Assembly: GCA_022702545.1 (NCBI GenBank)
Contig: JAHRBC010000007.1
Coordinates: 1,302,001 to 1,366,000 of the forward strand
Length of the DNA stretch: 64,000 nucleotides
Direction of reading: 5' to 3'
Origin: Phycomyces nitens
Lineage: Eukaryota; Mucoromycota; Mucoromycetes; Mucorales; Phycomycetaceae
The notes under the pieces are model-generated. The model searched no databases. It had not been told where the DNA came from and saw only the letters and a program-made list of their open reading frames with translations. Shown piece by piece: positions 41,149 through 53,011 of the stretch; the first letter of the stretch is position 1; every line of letters begins with the position of its first letter. The translations under genes and the position numbers were made by a program.

Positions 41149-42831
41149 ATGTTGAAGCATGTTTTCCGGATTCCTAGTCTGGGCCAACGACACTACTCGG
41201 CAGTTGCACCCGAGATTGCAAATTTCGTTTCGCCGTCTATTGAACCCTGTAATAATAAGAAAAATTTGATTGGGCTGTCATTACCGGATCTTCAGGAGGA
41301 ACTGACAGCCAATGTCAAGAATGCCAAGAAATATACTGCTCTTCAGCTGTGGCAGCACATGTACAAACAGGGTAAGCTTCACAGGGCCTTTGATTGATTC
41401 AGAGCTCAAATTCGAGGGTTACAATACTAATAATATCATTATATCTTAAACTATCAGGATCCAACTCCTTTGGTGAGTTTTCAAATATGTCCAAAGACCT
41501 TCGAGCCGAATTGGAAAGCAAATACACTATTCATTATGGCGATGTAGAGGTACTTTTTTTATTTTTTATTTTTTGGATAGACAATCAAGAGAAATATAAC
41601 TAACAATAATAATAATAATGAATAAAAAGTTGGATAAAATGGCCCAAGACAATACTCGCAAATTCCTGATTGGTTTCAATACTCGACGAGAGCCTGGTGC
41701 GATTGTGGAAACGGTATTGATTCCAGAAAGCAAAAGAGCAACCCTGTGCGTGTCTTCACAGATTGGGTGCTCTTTAAAATGTAGTTTCTGCCATACAGGT
41801 ACTCAGAAGCTCTTGAGAAGTCTGACAGCGGGTGAAGGTAAAAATAATAATAATAATAATAATAAAATAAAAAGAAAATTGGATGTTATTTTAAATAAAC
41901 CTCCAACGTACATTTCTACTAGTTGTTGGTCAGTACATGGTAGCTGCTCATCGTTCAGGAGATTTTCCTTTACGTCAGGATACTAAGCGAACGGTGTCCA
42001 ATATGGTATTTATGGGCCAAGGCGAGCCACTTTATAATTGGAGGTAAGTCCTAGCCACAGATCAAAGTCATCTACTTAGCATCCATCACTAGGCATGTCA
42101 GCAAGGCTATCCGTATCCTGACAGACCCGCAGGGACTAGGCTGGTCAAAATCAAAAATAACAGTTTCTACTTCTGGTGTCGTGCCGCTTATTCCAAAGTA
42201 ACCATCATCATCACTATCATCATAAGCAGAGAGCTTATTCAAAATAACGGGTGGCAATTAATATATACATATATTCTTTTTTATAATTAGAATTGCTTCT
42301 GAACTGGGTGTGTCATTAGCCATCTCTCTTCATGCTACCAATAACGATCTTCGTGATGTGTTGGTGCCTCTGAACAAAACATTCCCCTTGGAAATGGTAT
42401 TGGATGCCTGTAAAAGCTATGCTCATTTGATGGGCAACAATGGCAGACGAATTACCTTTGAATATGTGATGCTGGACGGTGTTAATGACTCGATAGCCGA
42501 AGCAAGGGCTCTAGTTCGATTATTAAAGCAATTGCCAGCCCATGTCAACCTCATGTAAGTCAAGACCAAGCTTTGTATTCTGACCATTAATTTCAATAAT
42601 CACAAGCCCTTTCAATCCATGGCCTGGAAGCAACTATCTGACCTCAAAGCCTCAACAAATCGACAACTTTGCACAGGTTGTAATCCAAGGCGGCCTACAC
42701 TGCACAGTTCGGCGTCCACGCGGACAAGGTAAGAATTGAACCGTGTTATAAGCACCCTCTCTTTAACACATTTTATAGATATCATGGCCGCATGTGGGCA
42801 GCTCAAAAGTTCCATGACTCTTAAAAAATAA
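41149..42831 (+). CDS. RlmN-like radical-SAM RNA methyltransferase, 395 aa, eight exons
   Basis: Exons 41,149-41,371, 41,458-41,549, 41,630-41,837, 41,923-42,043, 42,093-42,197, 42,291-42,554, 42,607-42,728 and 42,779-42,831 (1188 nt, in frame). The radical-SAM cluster motif CxxxCxxC is CSLKCSFC (C152, C156, C159). Other family blocks are [40 protein letters not shown] and [10 protein letters not shown]. The C-terminal Cys in DIMAACGQL matches the methyl-carrying cysteine of RlmN. Bacterial RlmN methylates C2 of an adenosine in 23S rRNA and in some tRNAs. The N-terminus [17 protein letters not shown] is basic and hydrophobic without acids, so mitochondrial targeting is likely, with mitochondrial large-subunit rRNA as the inferred substrate. 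The seven introns argue against contamination. Confidence 0.93.
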
Positions 42832-43065
42832 ACATCATACGTTCTTGTGAATTTTATTGTGTTGCTATAAAACAATGACTTTTTTTTTCTTTTTTGGTGA
42901 AGAGGGAGTGAGTGGGTGAGTGGTTGTGAGAGTATGTATGTATGTATATGTATTGTGAGAGTGGGTTGATGCCTTTTGGTTGCTATATTTGATCATGGCG
43001 ATATCGATTGACTTTTTAATAGGCTACAAGATACACGCGCGCATGTTTGGTCAATATGAGCATTG

Positions 43066-44652
43066 TCACAATATTGGTTTGGGCAACTTACCATTCCCTC
43101 TACTTTCTCCACTTGGATAGACATGGTTTCGGTGCGAGCAGGATCGTGGTTGAGGCAGGACTGAGATTGGTCTAAATGTGTATCGACCTTGGGTAAGAGG
43201 TGGTTCGGGAGTATTTGTGTTCTCGGAAACCATTCCACGCGGTGTAGATGAAGCTGGTGGTTTGAAGCTTGGGACTCGTCGTGCGGGAGGTGGAGGTAAT
43301 GGAGAGCGGGGTGGTGTGGCCATACCAGGAACACCTCTCTGAGCTCCTCCTGGTGGGGGTGGAATGCCAACCGAAGGAGGAGATGGAAGACGACCAGCCG
43401 GGGCTGGAGGGATGTAGGAATTAGAAGATCCAGGTGGTGGTGGTGGTGGAGGAGGAGGAGGTGGAGGTGGGGAAGATTGATTGTTGTTGGACTGGTAATT
43501 GGGAGTAGATGGTGTAGGAAGACGGAAAGATGGTGTCAAAGGACCACGTCCAACTGGAGACCGAGGAATATCTACTCTAGAGCTCGGGGCCGTAGGAGGT
43601 GGTGGTGGAGGAGGAGGTGGAGGAATGCCTCCAAAGTTCTGAGCTACAGATGGTTGGGGAGGCGGAGGCGGAGGCGCAACATTAGTCGAGGCCGAACGAG
43701 GTCTTCCTGGTGGAAGTGGTGGAGGAACTGCCAAGGATGTCTTGGCATGAGGACGCATTGGACTTGGTCTAGCAGGGGGTGCCATCATAGGCTGTCGTGT
43801 AGGGCTTCCAGGTGGAGCTGGGACACCGCGTGGAGGTGTAGGAGGAACAGGACGCTGTGGGGAGCTATTTGATCGCGTACGACCTGGTAAGGATGGTACA
43901 AATGAAGACTTGAAAGATGGTGGGATCCCTCCTGGTCCAGGTGGTGGTGGAGGAGGCGGTGGTGGTGGAGGTGGAGGAGCTCCTGTTGCTGAAAAGTTGT
44001 TGTTTCCAGGTGGTGGTGGTGGAGGTGGTGGAGGTGGTGGTGCTGCATTGCCGGCTGGAGTGAACGTGTTGCGAGCTGGCAAGGCGCGTGAGGTAAATGA
44101 TCTTGGCAGTGTATTGCTGCCTCCTTGTGGTACGGGTGGTTTGTTGAAAGAAGGTAGACGAGGAGCTGGCGAAGAGTTCGTATTTGGTGCAGCTATCGAG
44201 GAATATCAAATAAGCACACATAAGTGAGTCCTGTGTAGTTGGAAAAAAAAAACACAAAGGGGCAAATGCCCACACTCTTTTCTTTGTTGAGACTCATTTT
44301 TTACCTGGTGATGATTCTCGACCGGTATCGACGGCTGGTCCTTTTGCCTTTCTCAAGGATGGCATTCCATTAGCAAACAAACCTGCCAATGGTGGAGTTG
44401 CCATTGGCGCGGTATTGGTTGGTGCACTGGCACTGCTGTTCCCAAAGCTTGGGACAGGTGGTCTTGCCATTCCTCCTCCAGAAGGACCTTTGGGCTTGGA
44501 TTCTAATAGGGAACACGCACAATATAATGTTAGTTATTTAGATGGAAAGCAAAGGATAGCTTGCCTGCTACTAAAGGACCAGACCGATCGTTTGTGGTCG
44601 CTTTCTTGAGCTGTTTGCCCTTCTGAATCTGCGCCAAAAGACCATTATCCAT
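43066..44652 (-). CDS. Verprolin / WIP-family actin regulator, 470 aa
   Basis: Exons 44,565-44,652, 44,305-44,502 and 43,066-44,192 (1413 nt, in frame). Residues 1-25 are a WH2 actin-binding motif (LLAQIQKGKQLKKA). Most of the protein is proline-rich with several runs of ten or more Pro, the usual profilin and SH3 ligands. The C-terminus has RYTFRPISVLPQPR and YPSGESRG, resembling the WASP-binding end of verprolin. The first intron has a GC donor (G|GCAAGC); no GT donor keeps the frame. At the 3' end, reading through a possible donor at about 43,097 gives the chosen stop; splicing there would end the protein two codons later at a different stop. It acts with WASP/Las17 at cortical actin patches in endocytosis and polar growth. 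Confidence 0.9.
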
Positions 44653-45247
44653 TGTACTTTATAACTCTCTATTGGTTGGAAAGTAGAGAAAGAAGGTGAA
44701 TGGTAAACCGCAAAATAAAATAAAATAAATGAACTAAAATATAAAAAAGCTGAGCTTTCTGCCGAGCCGAGAAAAATAAACTCGTGTACGCAGCAGGGAG
44801 AAAATGGTGAATCGGGGGTTGCGATTGAGTGTGACTGGATTGCAAATCAAGCATGAGCGCACGGTGAATTGAGGTTCTGAAGAAACTGACAATAAACCAC
44901 CTCTTGGCTAAAAAGAAGCCTTGGCTTTTTTTTAGGTCATGATGCCTATCCAGCTATCTTGTGCCCCCTTTTTTATTTCTTTACTGCCAAGCACTCTTTA
45001 TAATAACATATATTTTGGCTGTACCATACTGCTACTCTAAAACAGTCCTATCAGAAGATTCGCATGGCGTCATGACAACTCAATCCTTTTTTGGGAAAGT
45101 TCGACGTTTGTTACCATGACAACCCCCTCTCCCGAGACGGAGTTTTATTTTACCACGATCACCCTAACCCAGATTCTCGATTGAAGCTGGGCGGGACAAA
45201 AGAATCACTGCCAAGATCGAGTTGAGTTAACCTTTTTGATTCATTCA
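44653..45247. promoter_or_regulatory. Divergent promoter region, verprolin / Pom33
   Basis: 595 nt between two divergent start codons. No strong known element recognised; moderately GC-richer than other spacers near 45,060-45,200. Confidence 0.4.
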
Positions 45248-46337
45248 ATGTCACCCTCAACCTCTGAATCAAGCGCCAAGCTGAACATCAAGGTAATGCT
45301 CATTTGAACCCTTGGATGAGCCCGAAAAAATAAGTTAAACATTTATTGGATTATTTCTGACAACAACAAAAATAAAAACTTAATGTAGAGCCTCCATTTC
45401 GTGTGGTTTGTTGGCCATGCCACTCTACTCTTTAGCACTTTCATCTACCTCTTTTCCTTTTTACTGTTCCACCCAAGCTGGATCGCCTATCGCTTCTCTC
45501 TATTGAGCGCCATTTTGTCCTATTCAATCGTTCTTTTCAATGCCCACAAGGTAAGATACAGATCCATATCACAAACACTTGAGTCTGTTTGGCTGGCCAA
45601 TATATCACGTTTATCAAATCACGATGCTTATTCTGCTGTTTTTTTTTATAATCGTGTTAGCCTACCAGCTCTGATGATTCTGTCTTCAAGAGCCTCCTTC
45701 TTGATGAAAATACGCAATACTGGGGATTGGCAATCTATTTGCTTTTCACCCGACGCGTCTCGAGTAAGGACAAATTGGATTTAGCGTAATACCAGACTTT
45801 TATATTTATCCCCTGTTTGTAGTTGCTCTTATCCCATTTGCCCTCTACTCTGTCTTCCATGTACTCCAGTATGCTCGCACAAACCTCTTGCCCGCATTGG
45901 CTCCCCACAAACCTGAATTGGAGCAAAAGATCAAGACCTTGACAACAACTCATTATGGCCAGGTTATGCACTTGATTGCTCAACTGGAAGTGTTTGGTGT
46001 TATGGGACGCCTTGTGTTGGGCCTTTTGACGTAAGTTGAACAGAACCAAAGAACATCAAAAGTGTAAATAACTGACGCGATCAATAAAACGGTTAATCAA
46101 TGTTTATACAGTTTTAGAACCTCCTTGCTTGCTGTAATCTTTTACGGACACTTTTTGCGTATGCGTTACTTTATGTCTGCCTACACTCGTGCTGTCATTC
46201 AAGAGGCAGTTGTGGAGATCGATAAGCAATTGGTTCCTCCTACTGCCCATCCCAAGGTCCCTCCTCAGGTCACCAAGGCTTATTTGACTGTCAAGAACAT
46301 GGTCGTTAAACCATCTGCTACCACTGATAGCAAATAA
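45248..46337 (+). CDS. Pom33/Tmem33-family membrane protein, 247 aa
   Basis: Exons 45,248-45,292, 45,389-45,550, 45,661-45,763, 45,823-46,030 and 46,112-46,337 (744 nt, in frame). Several hydrophobic segments: about 19-45 (FVGHATLLFSTFIYLFSFLLF), 50-65, 85-105, 107-125 and 150-180. The C-terminus is a cytosolic tail with VPPQVTKAYLTVKNMVVKP, where Pom33 proteins carry an amphipathic helix. The family (Pom33/Per33 in budding yeast, Tts1 in fission yeast, TMEM33 in animals) sits in ER and nuclear envelope, shapes ER tubules and helps distribute nuclear pores. The third exon acceptor was chosen at GTGTTAG (45,660) because a later AG breaks the frame. Convergent with the Num1-like gene, with about 255 nt between stops. 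Confidence 0.88.
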
Positions 46338-46592
46338 TAACAATAACAATAATAGTGATAATACTAATAGTAATAATAATAGTAATAATATCAAGAAAAT
46401 GACTTTATATTTTTTTTATATATTTTTGCCAATATTATAGTGTGTATATTTTTATTTCTTTGTAATAAAGAAATAGTTTGCTCAAAGTAGAAATGCTTCG
46501 CGGAACAGAGATGGAATGGATGCGAGATGGAGTTGGTAAAGAGAGAGAAAAAAATAAAGGGTAAGTGATTAAAAGGTTCATGTCAACGTTAT

Positions 46593-49500
46593 TTACTGAT
46601 GATAGTGGTTGTGGGAGTCGCGCCTAAGGGTGGAAAGATCGTGCTTGCCATCACAGCAAGAGCGGATATTGACCAAGTCTTCTGAATCGTCAGAGTCTTC
46701 GCCAGCCAACGAATGTTGTGAGCGATGACCATCGTCCATACTTGATTCTTCCATCATACTTGCCCCACTGTCTTCTTGACTGCCTGGACGGACGAGTAGA
46801 TAGGAGAGAGACTAATGGAAAAGTTTAGTTATTTGGTCCAAGATTACACGATCCTTACCATCAACCACAGTTCATGAAGTTCAATTGTTGGTGCTGTCAA
46901 TTTGAGATCACGTTTAGTGGTCTTTATCAAAAGACTCATGGGAGAACAATTTGCTTGATCTCTGCTTGGTACAGATTTTACAGCTTCAATAAAGGCTATA
47001 TAGCAATAATAATAATAATAATAATTGATTAGCCTAGGTACTCAGATTATGTTTTTGTACTTACCGCTCTTGGCCTTGGCTTCATTATTATCCACACCGG
47101 GTTCAGTAGCACTCCAGTAAAGAGTACGAGTGTAGGGATGAACCCAGAAGAAACGCTTATGTTTATTCTCTGAGATTCCACCACCTACATGACGACGAGT
47201 GTGCTTCCACATCCATTCACCAATCATTGTACGAGTGATTGCTGAAATAACATCAATATCAGTACCGGGATCACTAGAGGCTGGTGCATCAGACACGGGT
47301 TTGTTAATCATGCGTTCAACTACATCATCGGATGACATTGTAGAGAGAGAAGCAGTCGAACGAGTCTTTTGCAGCTGTTTGGATGGACGAGGATGGTCTC
47401 CAACAGAAGTTGAAGATGATAAGTAATGGTTAGGCTGGTACTTGCGATGTTCCATGATTCTGACGCTGCCATAGGAAGAAGATCCAGACTTTGACTCGAT
47501 AGAGTCAGGATGGCGCTTGGAAATGCTGTCCTTACGCGACGACTCAGAACGCAGAGAGATCATTGAAGTAGAAGACTTGAGAGTACGACCATGTTGGTGA
47601 GCAGGCATAGAAGTACTAGGCTGTGGACGTACCAGGCCAGATAGGCGTGCCAGACGCGAAGTAGACATGGATCTTTCCACAGTTGGTTGTTCAATGGGGG
47701 TTTGGCGGGATGGCTGAAGAGGTGATAATCTACCAGCATATGCATTGATTTCATCGGCATGTTGGCGAGCAACCTCGGCACGTTCATGAGCAAGAGCTTC
47801 GACCACACGACGATTAGCCAGCAAGTCAGCCTCGGCGCGTGAGATCATCTCTACGCCTTCCTCAGAATGAGAGCGCTCACTCAATGTCGATTCTGTTGGT
47901 CTAACAATTGTTGCAACAACCTGTGAATCCGATACAGTTTCTGTTGCTGTTGGTGCTGCTGTTGGTGCTGCTGTTGGTGCTGCCGAGTTTGATAATGACG
48001 AGGATCTTTGTCGGGTATTGATAGGGAAACCGCCGATACTTGGGAGATCAAAGCTACCGAAATCCATGCTTTCATTATCATCGTGAGTATGGTAGGTGTG
48101 GGTGATGATATCAACAGTTCCGGGAGGACCAGACAGGATATCAGGCTCATCAAGAGGACTAGTGGACTCAAAGGCTGGAGTAGGAGCAGGTGTATCGATG
48201 GGTGTCACGACAGGAGAGATGACTACATCAGGCACAAAGTTTTGCTTCTTGGTAGGAGGGATACGATGGCGAACGACAGATGGAGACACAGGAATTCCCG
48301 AAGACGGGTAGGCCAATGGAGAAGTGGATGTCAAGTATGATACCGTCCGATGGGGCAATGGTACTTCCTCTTCCTCCTCTTCCTCTTCTACGGTATCCTT
48401 GGTTTCTTTCTCAATGATTTCATTTACATTATCCACAGTGACTACCGACTGGCGAAGGCTGTTGATCATGATGGTCTGCTGCTCTGGTGTCCAAGATACA
48501 ATCAAGCTAGACAAGGCCTTGACTTCGGTTGGAGGAAGTGCAGGCAATGTAGTCACTAGAGTATCGAATAGACACTCAATTGCCTGTTCCTTCTCAATGG
48601 CATCAATGTCCTTTGCGTATTCAATCTCGGTTGGGCTTTCCTGTTGCTGATGAATATTCTTGTCAAACGATACAACATATGAGCGACGGCCTTGTTTCAA
48701 TGCTGCCTTTTCTGAAGGTGACAATAGTCCAGTTGGCGAAGACGGGTAATCAGCTGAGCGGTGAGGATGTCTGAAGGGCAAGATGGTATTATCTAATGCT
48801 GTCTCTAGCTCCAAATCGATCTTTTTCTCTTCTTCTAATTCAGCTTCCTGGTCTTCTAGCTCGGCTTCAGCTGCTTCCATTTCAGAAAGATCAAACTCTG
48901 CCATCTCGATATCAACCTGGTCGCTTTCTAAAGGAATTCCTGTGGCAAGAGAGGCAACGGGATCCTCGGTTGGTTCGGAAATTGCAAGTGGAGAAGCATT
49001 GTCGCTGATGGACTCAATCATGACAGAAGGCTCAAGGTCAGCATCATCAACGATAACAAGAGATTCGGTATCAACTTCAATGGTTTCAACAGCCACGGTA
49101 GCAGAAACAGGCTTTTGAATAACCACCACCACTGGCTCTTCACTCTTGTCCTCTTTAATGTCTTCCTTTTGGTCTTTGGGTACAGTTTCAGCGGGATTTT
49201 CGGGCAATGCATGCACCACGGTTTCTTCGACACGAGTTGTGGAATCTTGTTCTGGTTTGGTGTCAAGAGTGCATGGTGGTGTATGCACGGTATTTTTGGA
49301 TTCTACTATAATTTGCTTATCTGATTCACCATCGACTGGCATTGAACGTGCAGATGTTTCAACTTCTGCAATCGTGTGTGACACATCGCTGGCAGGTTCG
49401 ACAGAAGAGTTGTCCAATGTGGTATCAGTAAAGGACACGACATTAATGGTAGGCTCGGCAAAATAAGGTGATACTGAATAGTCTACAAGGTGAACAGTGT

Positions 49501-52500
49501 TCTTTGGCTCGACTGCAATCTCCTTGGCAACCAATTCGGGTTCCATGGAATATGACAGAGTCGGTTGCTCGACAAAGTGAGGATGATCTTGATGAGAATG
49601 GACATCTACTTGGTCAACAACAATAGGTTCAGCATAATGGGAAGCAATGATGTGTTCGCTCAATGATGGCAACTTTGGTGCAGAATGTATAGCTGATGAT
49701 TCTACTACCAATGGGACTGATTGAGTATGTACAAAGACATTATCGGTGGTTTCCAAATCCTTATCAATCTTCTCAGATTTCGACGGTGAACACAAGGCTG
49801 TTATCTCCACAGACGTCTCCGCTCCTTCTGCCACTTTTGATGGTGGATTTATGGGCTCCAATTGGTTGACTTCCTCTTCTCTTACTAATGTTTCGTGTGC
49901 TGGCTCTCTAGGCTCAATTGACTCGGAGGTAGACTCGGTAGACAAGAAGGTTGGTTTGGGAGTGTTGAAAGAAGATGTAGAGAGTTCATCTGCAAGAGAG
50001 GCTGGTGGTATGTCTGTCGACTGATTTGTGGTACCCAGAGCCAGTTCATTGGCCAATGATTCTCTCTCGACAGGTGCCTGGCTGTGAGCCGAGATCAATT
50101 CATCTGCCAATGAATTCTTTACAATTGGTGCCTGGTTGTCAGCCGAGATCAATTCGTCTGCCAATGAGCTATTTTCAATTGGTGCCTGGTTGTCAGCAGA
50201 GATCAATTCATCTGCCAATGAATTCTTTACAAGCGGTGCTTGGTTGTGAGCAGAGACCAATTCATCGGCTAATGATCCTCTTTCAGTTGGTGCCTGGTTG
50301 TGAGCAGACATCAATTCATCTGCCAGTGATCCTCTTTCAATTGGTGCTTGGTTGTGAGCAGACATCAATTCATCTGCCAGTGATCCTCTTTCAATTGGTG
50401 CCTGGCTGTTAGCAGAGATCAATTCATCAGCTAATGATCCTCTTCCAAAAGGTTCTTGACTATGGGCAGACATCAATTCATCGGCTAATGATCCTCTTCC
50501 AGCAGGTTTTTGACTATGGGCAGACTTCAATTCGTCTGCTAATGATCCTCTTTCAACAGGTGCCTGGTTATGAACAGACATCAATTCATCTGCCAACGAT
50601 CCCCTTGCAGGTGGTTTCATGGCAAAGGCTGAAAGTTCATCTGCAAGTGATAGAGGTGTAGAGTCATTCGATCTTTTCGGTAATTGCTCTTTGTTATCAA
50701 ATGAATCCTCTTGTTGGACCTTTTTATGCTGCTGCTGTTGATGTTGATGATTATGTTGATTATGGTGATGGTGATGGTGATGCTGCTGCTGCTGTGAAAG
50801 GGTTTGCTCTACAGTGTGATGGTATGTATCTAGGGTAGTTGTGGATAGGATAGGCTGATTAGGGAAATTTGATTCTAAAGATTGGGTGGCATGTATGTTG
50901 TTGCTTCTAGTGCCCTGCAATGGTGCTGAGTGCAGTACAGAACTACTAGGCTGTTGTGCCGAGGAATAAACGTCGATCTGTGCGTTATGAGCAGATTCAA
51001 GAGAAATAGGTGCGTCTGATTGGGGTACAGGGGCTAAAGATGCACTATTCGTGTTGACGGCAGCATCCCTCGTTTCCAGCAATGGCTTCTTATTCTCCAA
51101 TTCAAAAGACAAGGGCTGCATGGATCCTACCAGCCCTTCAAATTCCCCAAAGCGGTTTTCTTCCTCCTCCTCCTCCTCATACTCCTCATACTCCTCTTCT
51201 TCTGGGAGAGATCCTGCAGTGGCTGCTGTGTGTGCTGCGTCTGGTGCTTCATCTTCACTGCGATTGGCACTGCTAGACGAAACGGTTCCCTTTGGTTGAC
51301 GGGCACCTCGTCGACGTACTGCCACCTTTCTGGGCTGTCGAGTGGTTGTACTTGTGCTTGTGGCAGCAATATCATTCATATCCTTGTGCATCTGCTCAAT
51401 GTTCTCTTGGCTGTCAGCGAGCATCTTTTTAAGTTCAAACTTCTCGAGCTTCTCCTTGTGTAGGGTGCTACGGAGGTTTGAAATGATGCGATGGGCATGG
51501 GATAGCGATTGCTTCATCGTCTCTGATTCAAGAGCTTGGTGATGTGTAGGAGGACTAGGTGATCCAATTGGCTTTTCATTCTGCTGTGGGTCCTCTGGAG
51601 TTATCGGGAAAGGTTCCACGAATGGCTCTTCAACAATAGGTGTGCGGCTACTAGCTGATATCTTGATGGCAAGTTTAGCCTCACAAATCTTGAGTTCAGT
51701 CTTGACTGCCTCGAGCTGTTTCTTGAGAGCAATCTGCTCTCTCTGATTAGCACTCGCATTGCGACGAAAGGAGAGAATATCCTGTTCGTGACGGGATCGC
51801 AACAGATCGATGGATGTGCGTGCCTTTTCTTCCTGCGCCTTGAGTTGTTCTACCTGTTCTGCAGAAGCAGTGCATTGTTTGAGCAGACGAGAATAGTCTG
51901 CATTGACCCGGGTACTGGTCTGGTTGGCTTCTTTGAGGTGGGCCTGCAGTTCCTGGTTGGCCATCTCCAGGTTCCAGTTGGATTCCTTTAGACGCTCTAA
52001 AAAGTGGGATGAGGTAGGTAGGTTGTGATTATCAGGACATGAATATTCCAATGCACGCAGCTAATTACCTTTGGCGTTATCGTGTTGCTTTAGCCGTTTT
52101 GTGATAAGCTCGTGGTCTCGCTCCGTTTCACTCTTTGCGATCTCCAGTTGCTTAATTGTTTCATCTCGTTCCTGAAGTGTAGACTGCAGTTTGCGGACCT
52201 CATTAAGCAGGCCCTGACCAATCTCAGTGGCAAACTCAATATCTGCATGTTTGCGCCCTTGGGCAATTGTCTTGCTTCGCTGTTTACTGGGACTCGTGTG
52301 TGCTGGTGCAGAGGGCAAGAGTCGGGTAACGTCTGTGTCAAAGGGCAATGGCTACACAAAGGAAGAATGTGTCAGTTTCAGTTCACAAGTAACCCTCCCC
52401 CCCTTGACTCACTCGAAACCCTCCTCCTTTCATATTCTGGGACTCATTAACTGTTGCCTCGAGTCTTTTGAGGGTGGCGGGAGGGAGCTCTGCGTGATCT

Positions 52501-52742
52501 GATAACTTGTCTAGTTCAAGGATGCTCTGGCGAATTTCGGATGACTGTTTGAGCAATGCGCTTTTGCTGATCCCCTGCAGATTGCTGGTGGCCAAAGTGC
52601 GGTCGTGTTCGTCTGCTTGTGTTATAAGTTCGGCTTTGACTTGTTGGACGGTCATGCCGAGAAAGGAGATCCTTTGATTGTCTGTCTTCTCGGTGCCTCT
52701 CCTGAAAGCAGGCGTGTGAGCCTGGCCTGGGGTGACATTCAT
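46593..52742 (-). CDS. Num1/Mcp5-like cortical anchor with PH domain, 1966 aa
   Basis: Exons 52,413-52,742, 52,069-52,351, 47,065-51,996, 46,859-46,995 and 46,593-46,811 (5901 nt, in frame). The N-terminal 450 residues are largely coiled coil with heptads (LQERDETIKQLEIAKSE; ALKKQLEAVKTEL). A basic patch, acidic runs and a His/Gln-rich tract follow. An array of ten 18-residue repeats (SLADEL core) is encoded at about 50,030-50,640. A long acidic disordered region comes next. Residues about 1793-1905 are a Mcp5/Num1-type C-terminal PH domain (IGEWMWKHTRR, KHKRFFWVHPYTRTLYWS, LTAPTIELHELWL). Such proteins bind PI(4,5)P2 at the plasma membrane and anchor dynein and mitochondria, positioning nuclei. 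ATG 52,742 was chosen as the first in-frame ATG. Confidence 0.9.
50030..50640 (-). repeat. 54-bp tandem repeats coding SLADEL units
   Basis: Ten consecutive 18-codon units of the form RGSLADEL-SAHNQAP-E, with degenerate copies at both ends. The units differ at a few positions (M/I/V/K after ADEL; HN/HS/DN), so this is real protein repetition with some divergence, not a recent slip. Confidence 0.92.
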
Positions 52743-53011
52743 GATGAGATCCGATGGAAGATTGGGGAAAGGAGCGTAAGAAGACAAGGACAAGAAAGAG
52801 TGATGGGCATAAGGGATTTGATTTGTGAGTGTAACAGTGACAACGTGAAGCCAGCCCAACGTCACACTCAGCACTTGCGCGCAGACTTAAAATAGCAAGC
52901 GGCCTGGTGATCGCCTCCCATCTGGCAACCTCCTCTCCATGGCTAGTTGTTTGTGGACAAAGAGTCGTGTTTGGCTGATGATTTTTATTATAATATTTAT
53001 ATGTTACATAT

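Noticed and set aside
43477..44227. Gly/Arg- and Trp-rich plus-strand frames opposite verprolin
   Set aside because: They are complements of the proline codon runs of the minus-strand gene.
48008..51463. Many 60-135-codon plus-strand frames opposite the Num1-like gene
   Set aside because: Shadows of a long intron-free exon; those over 50,005-50,661 merely mirror its 54-bp repeats.
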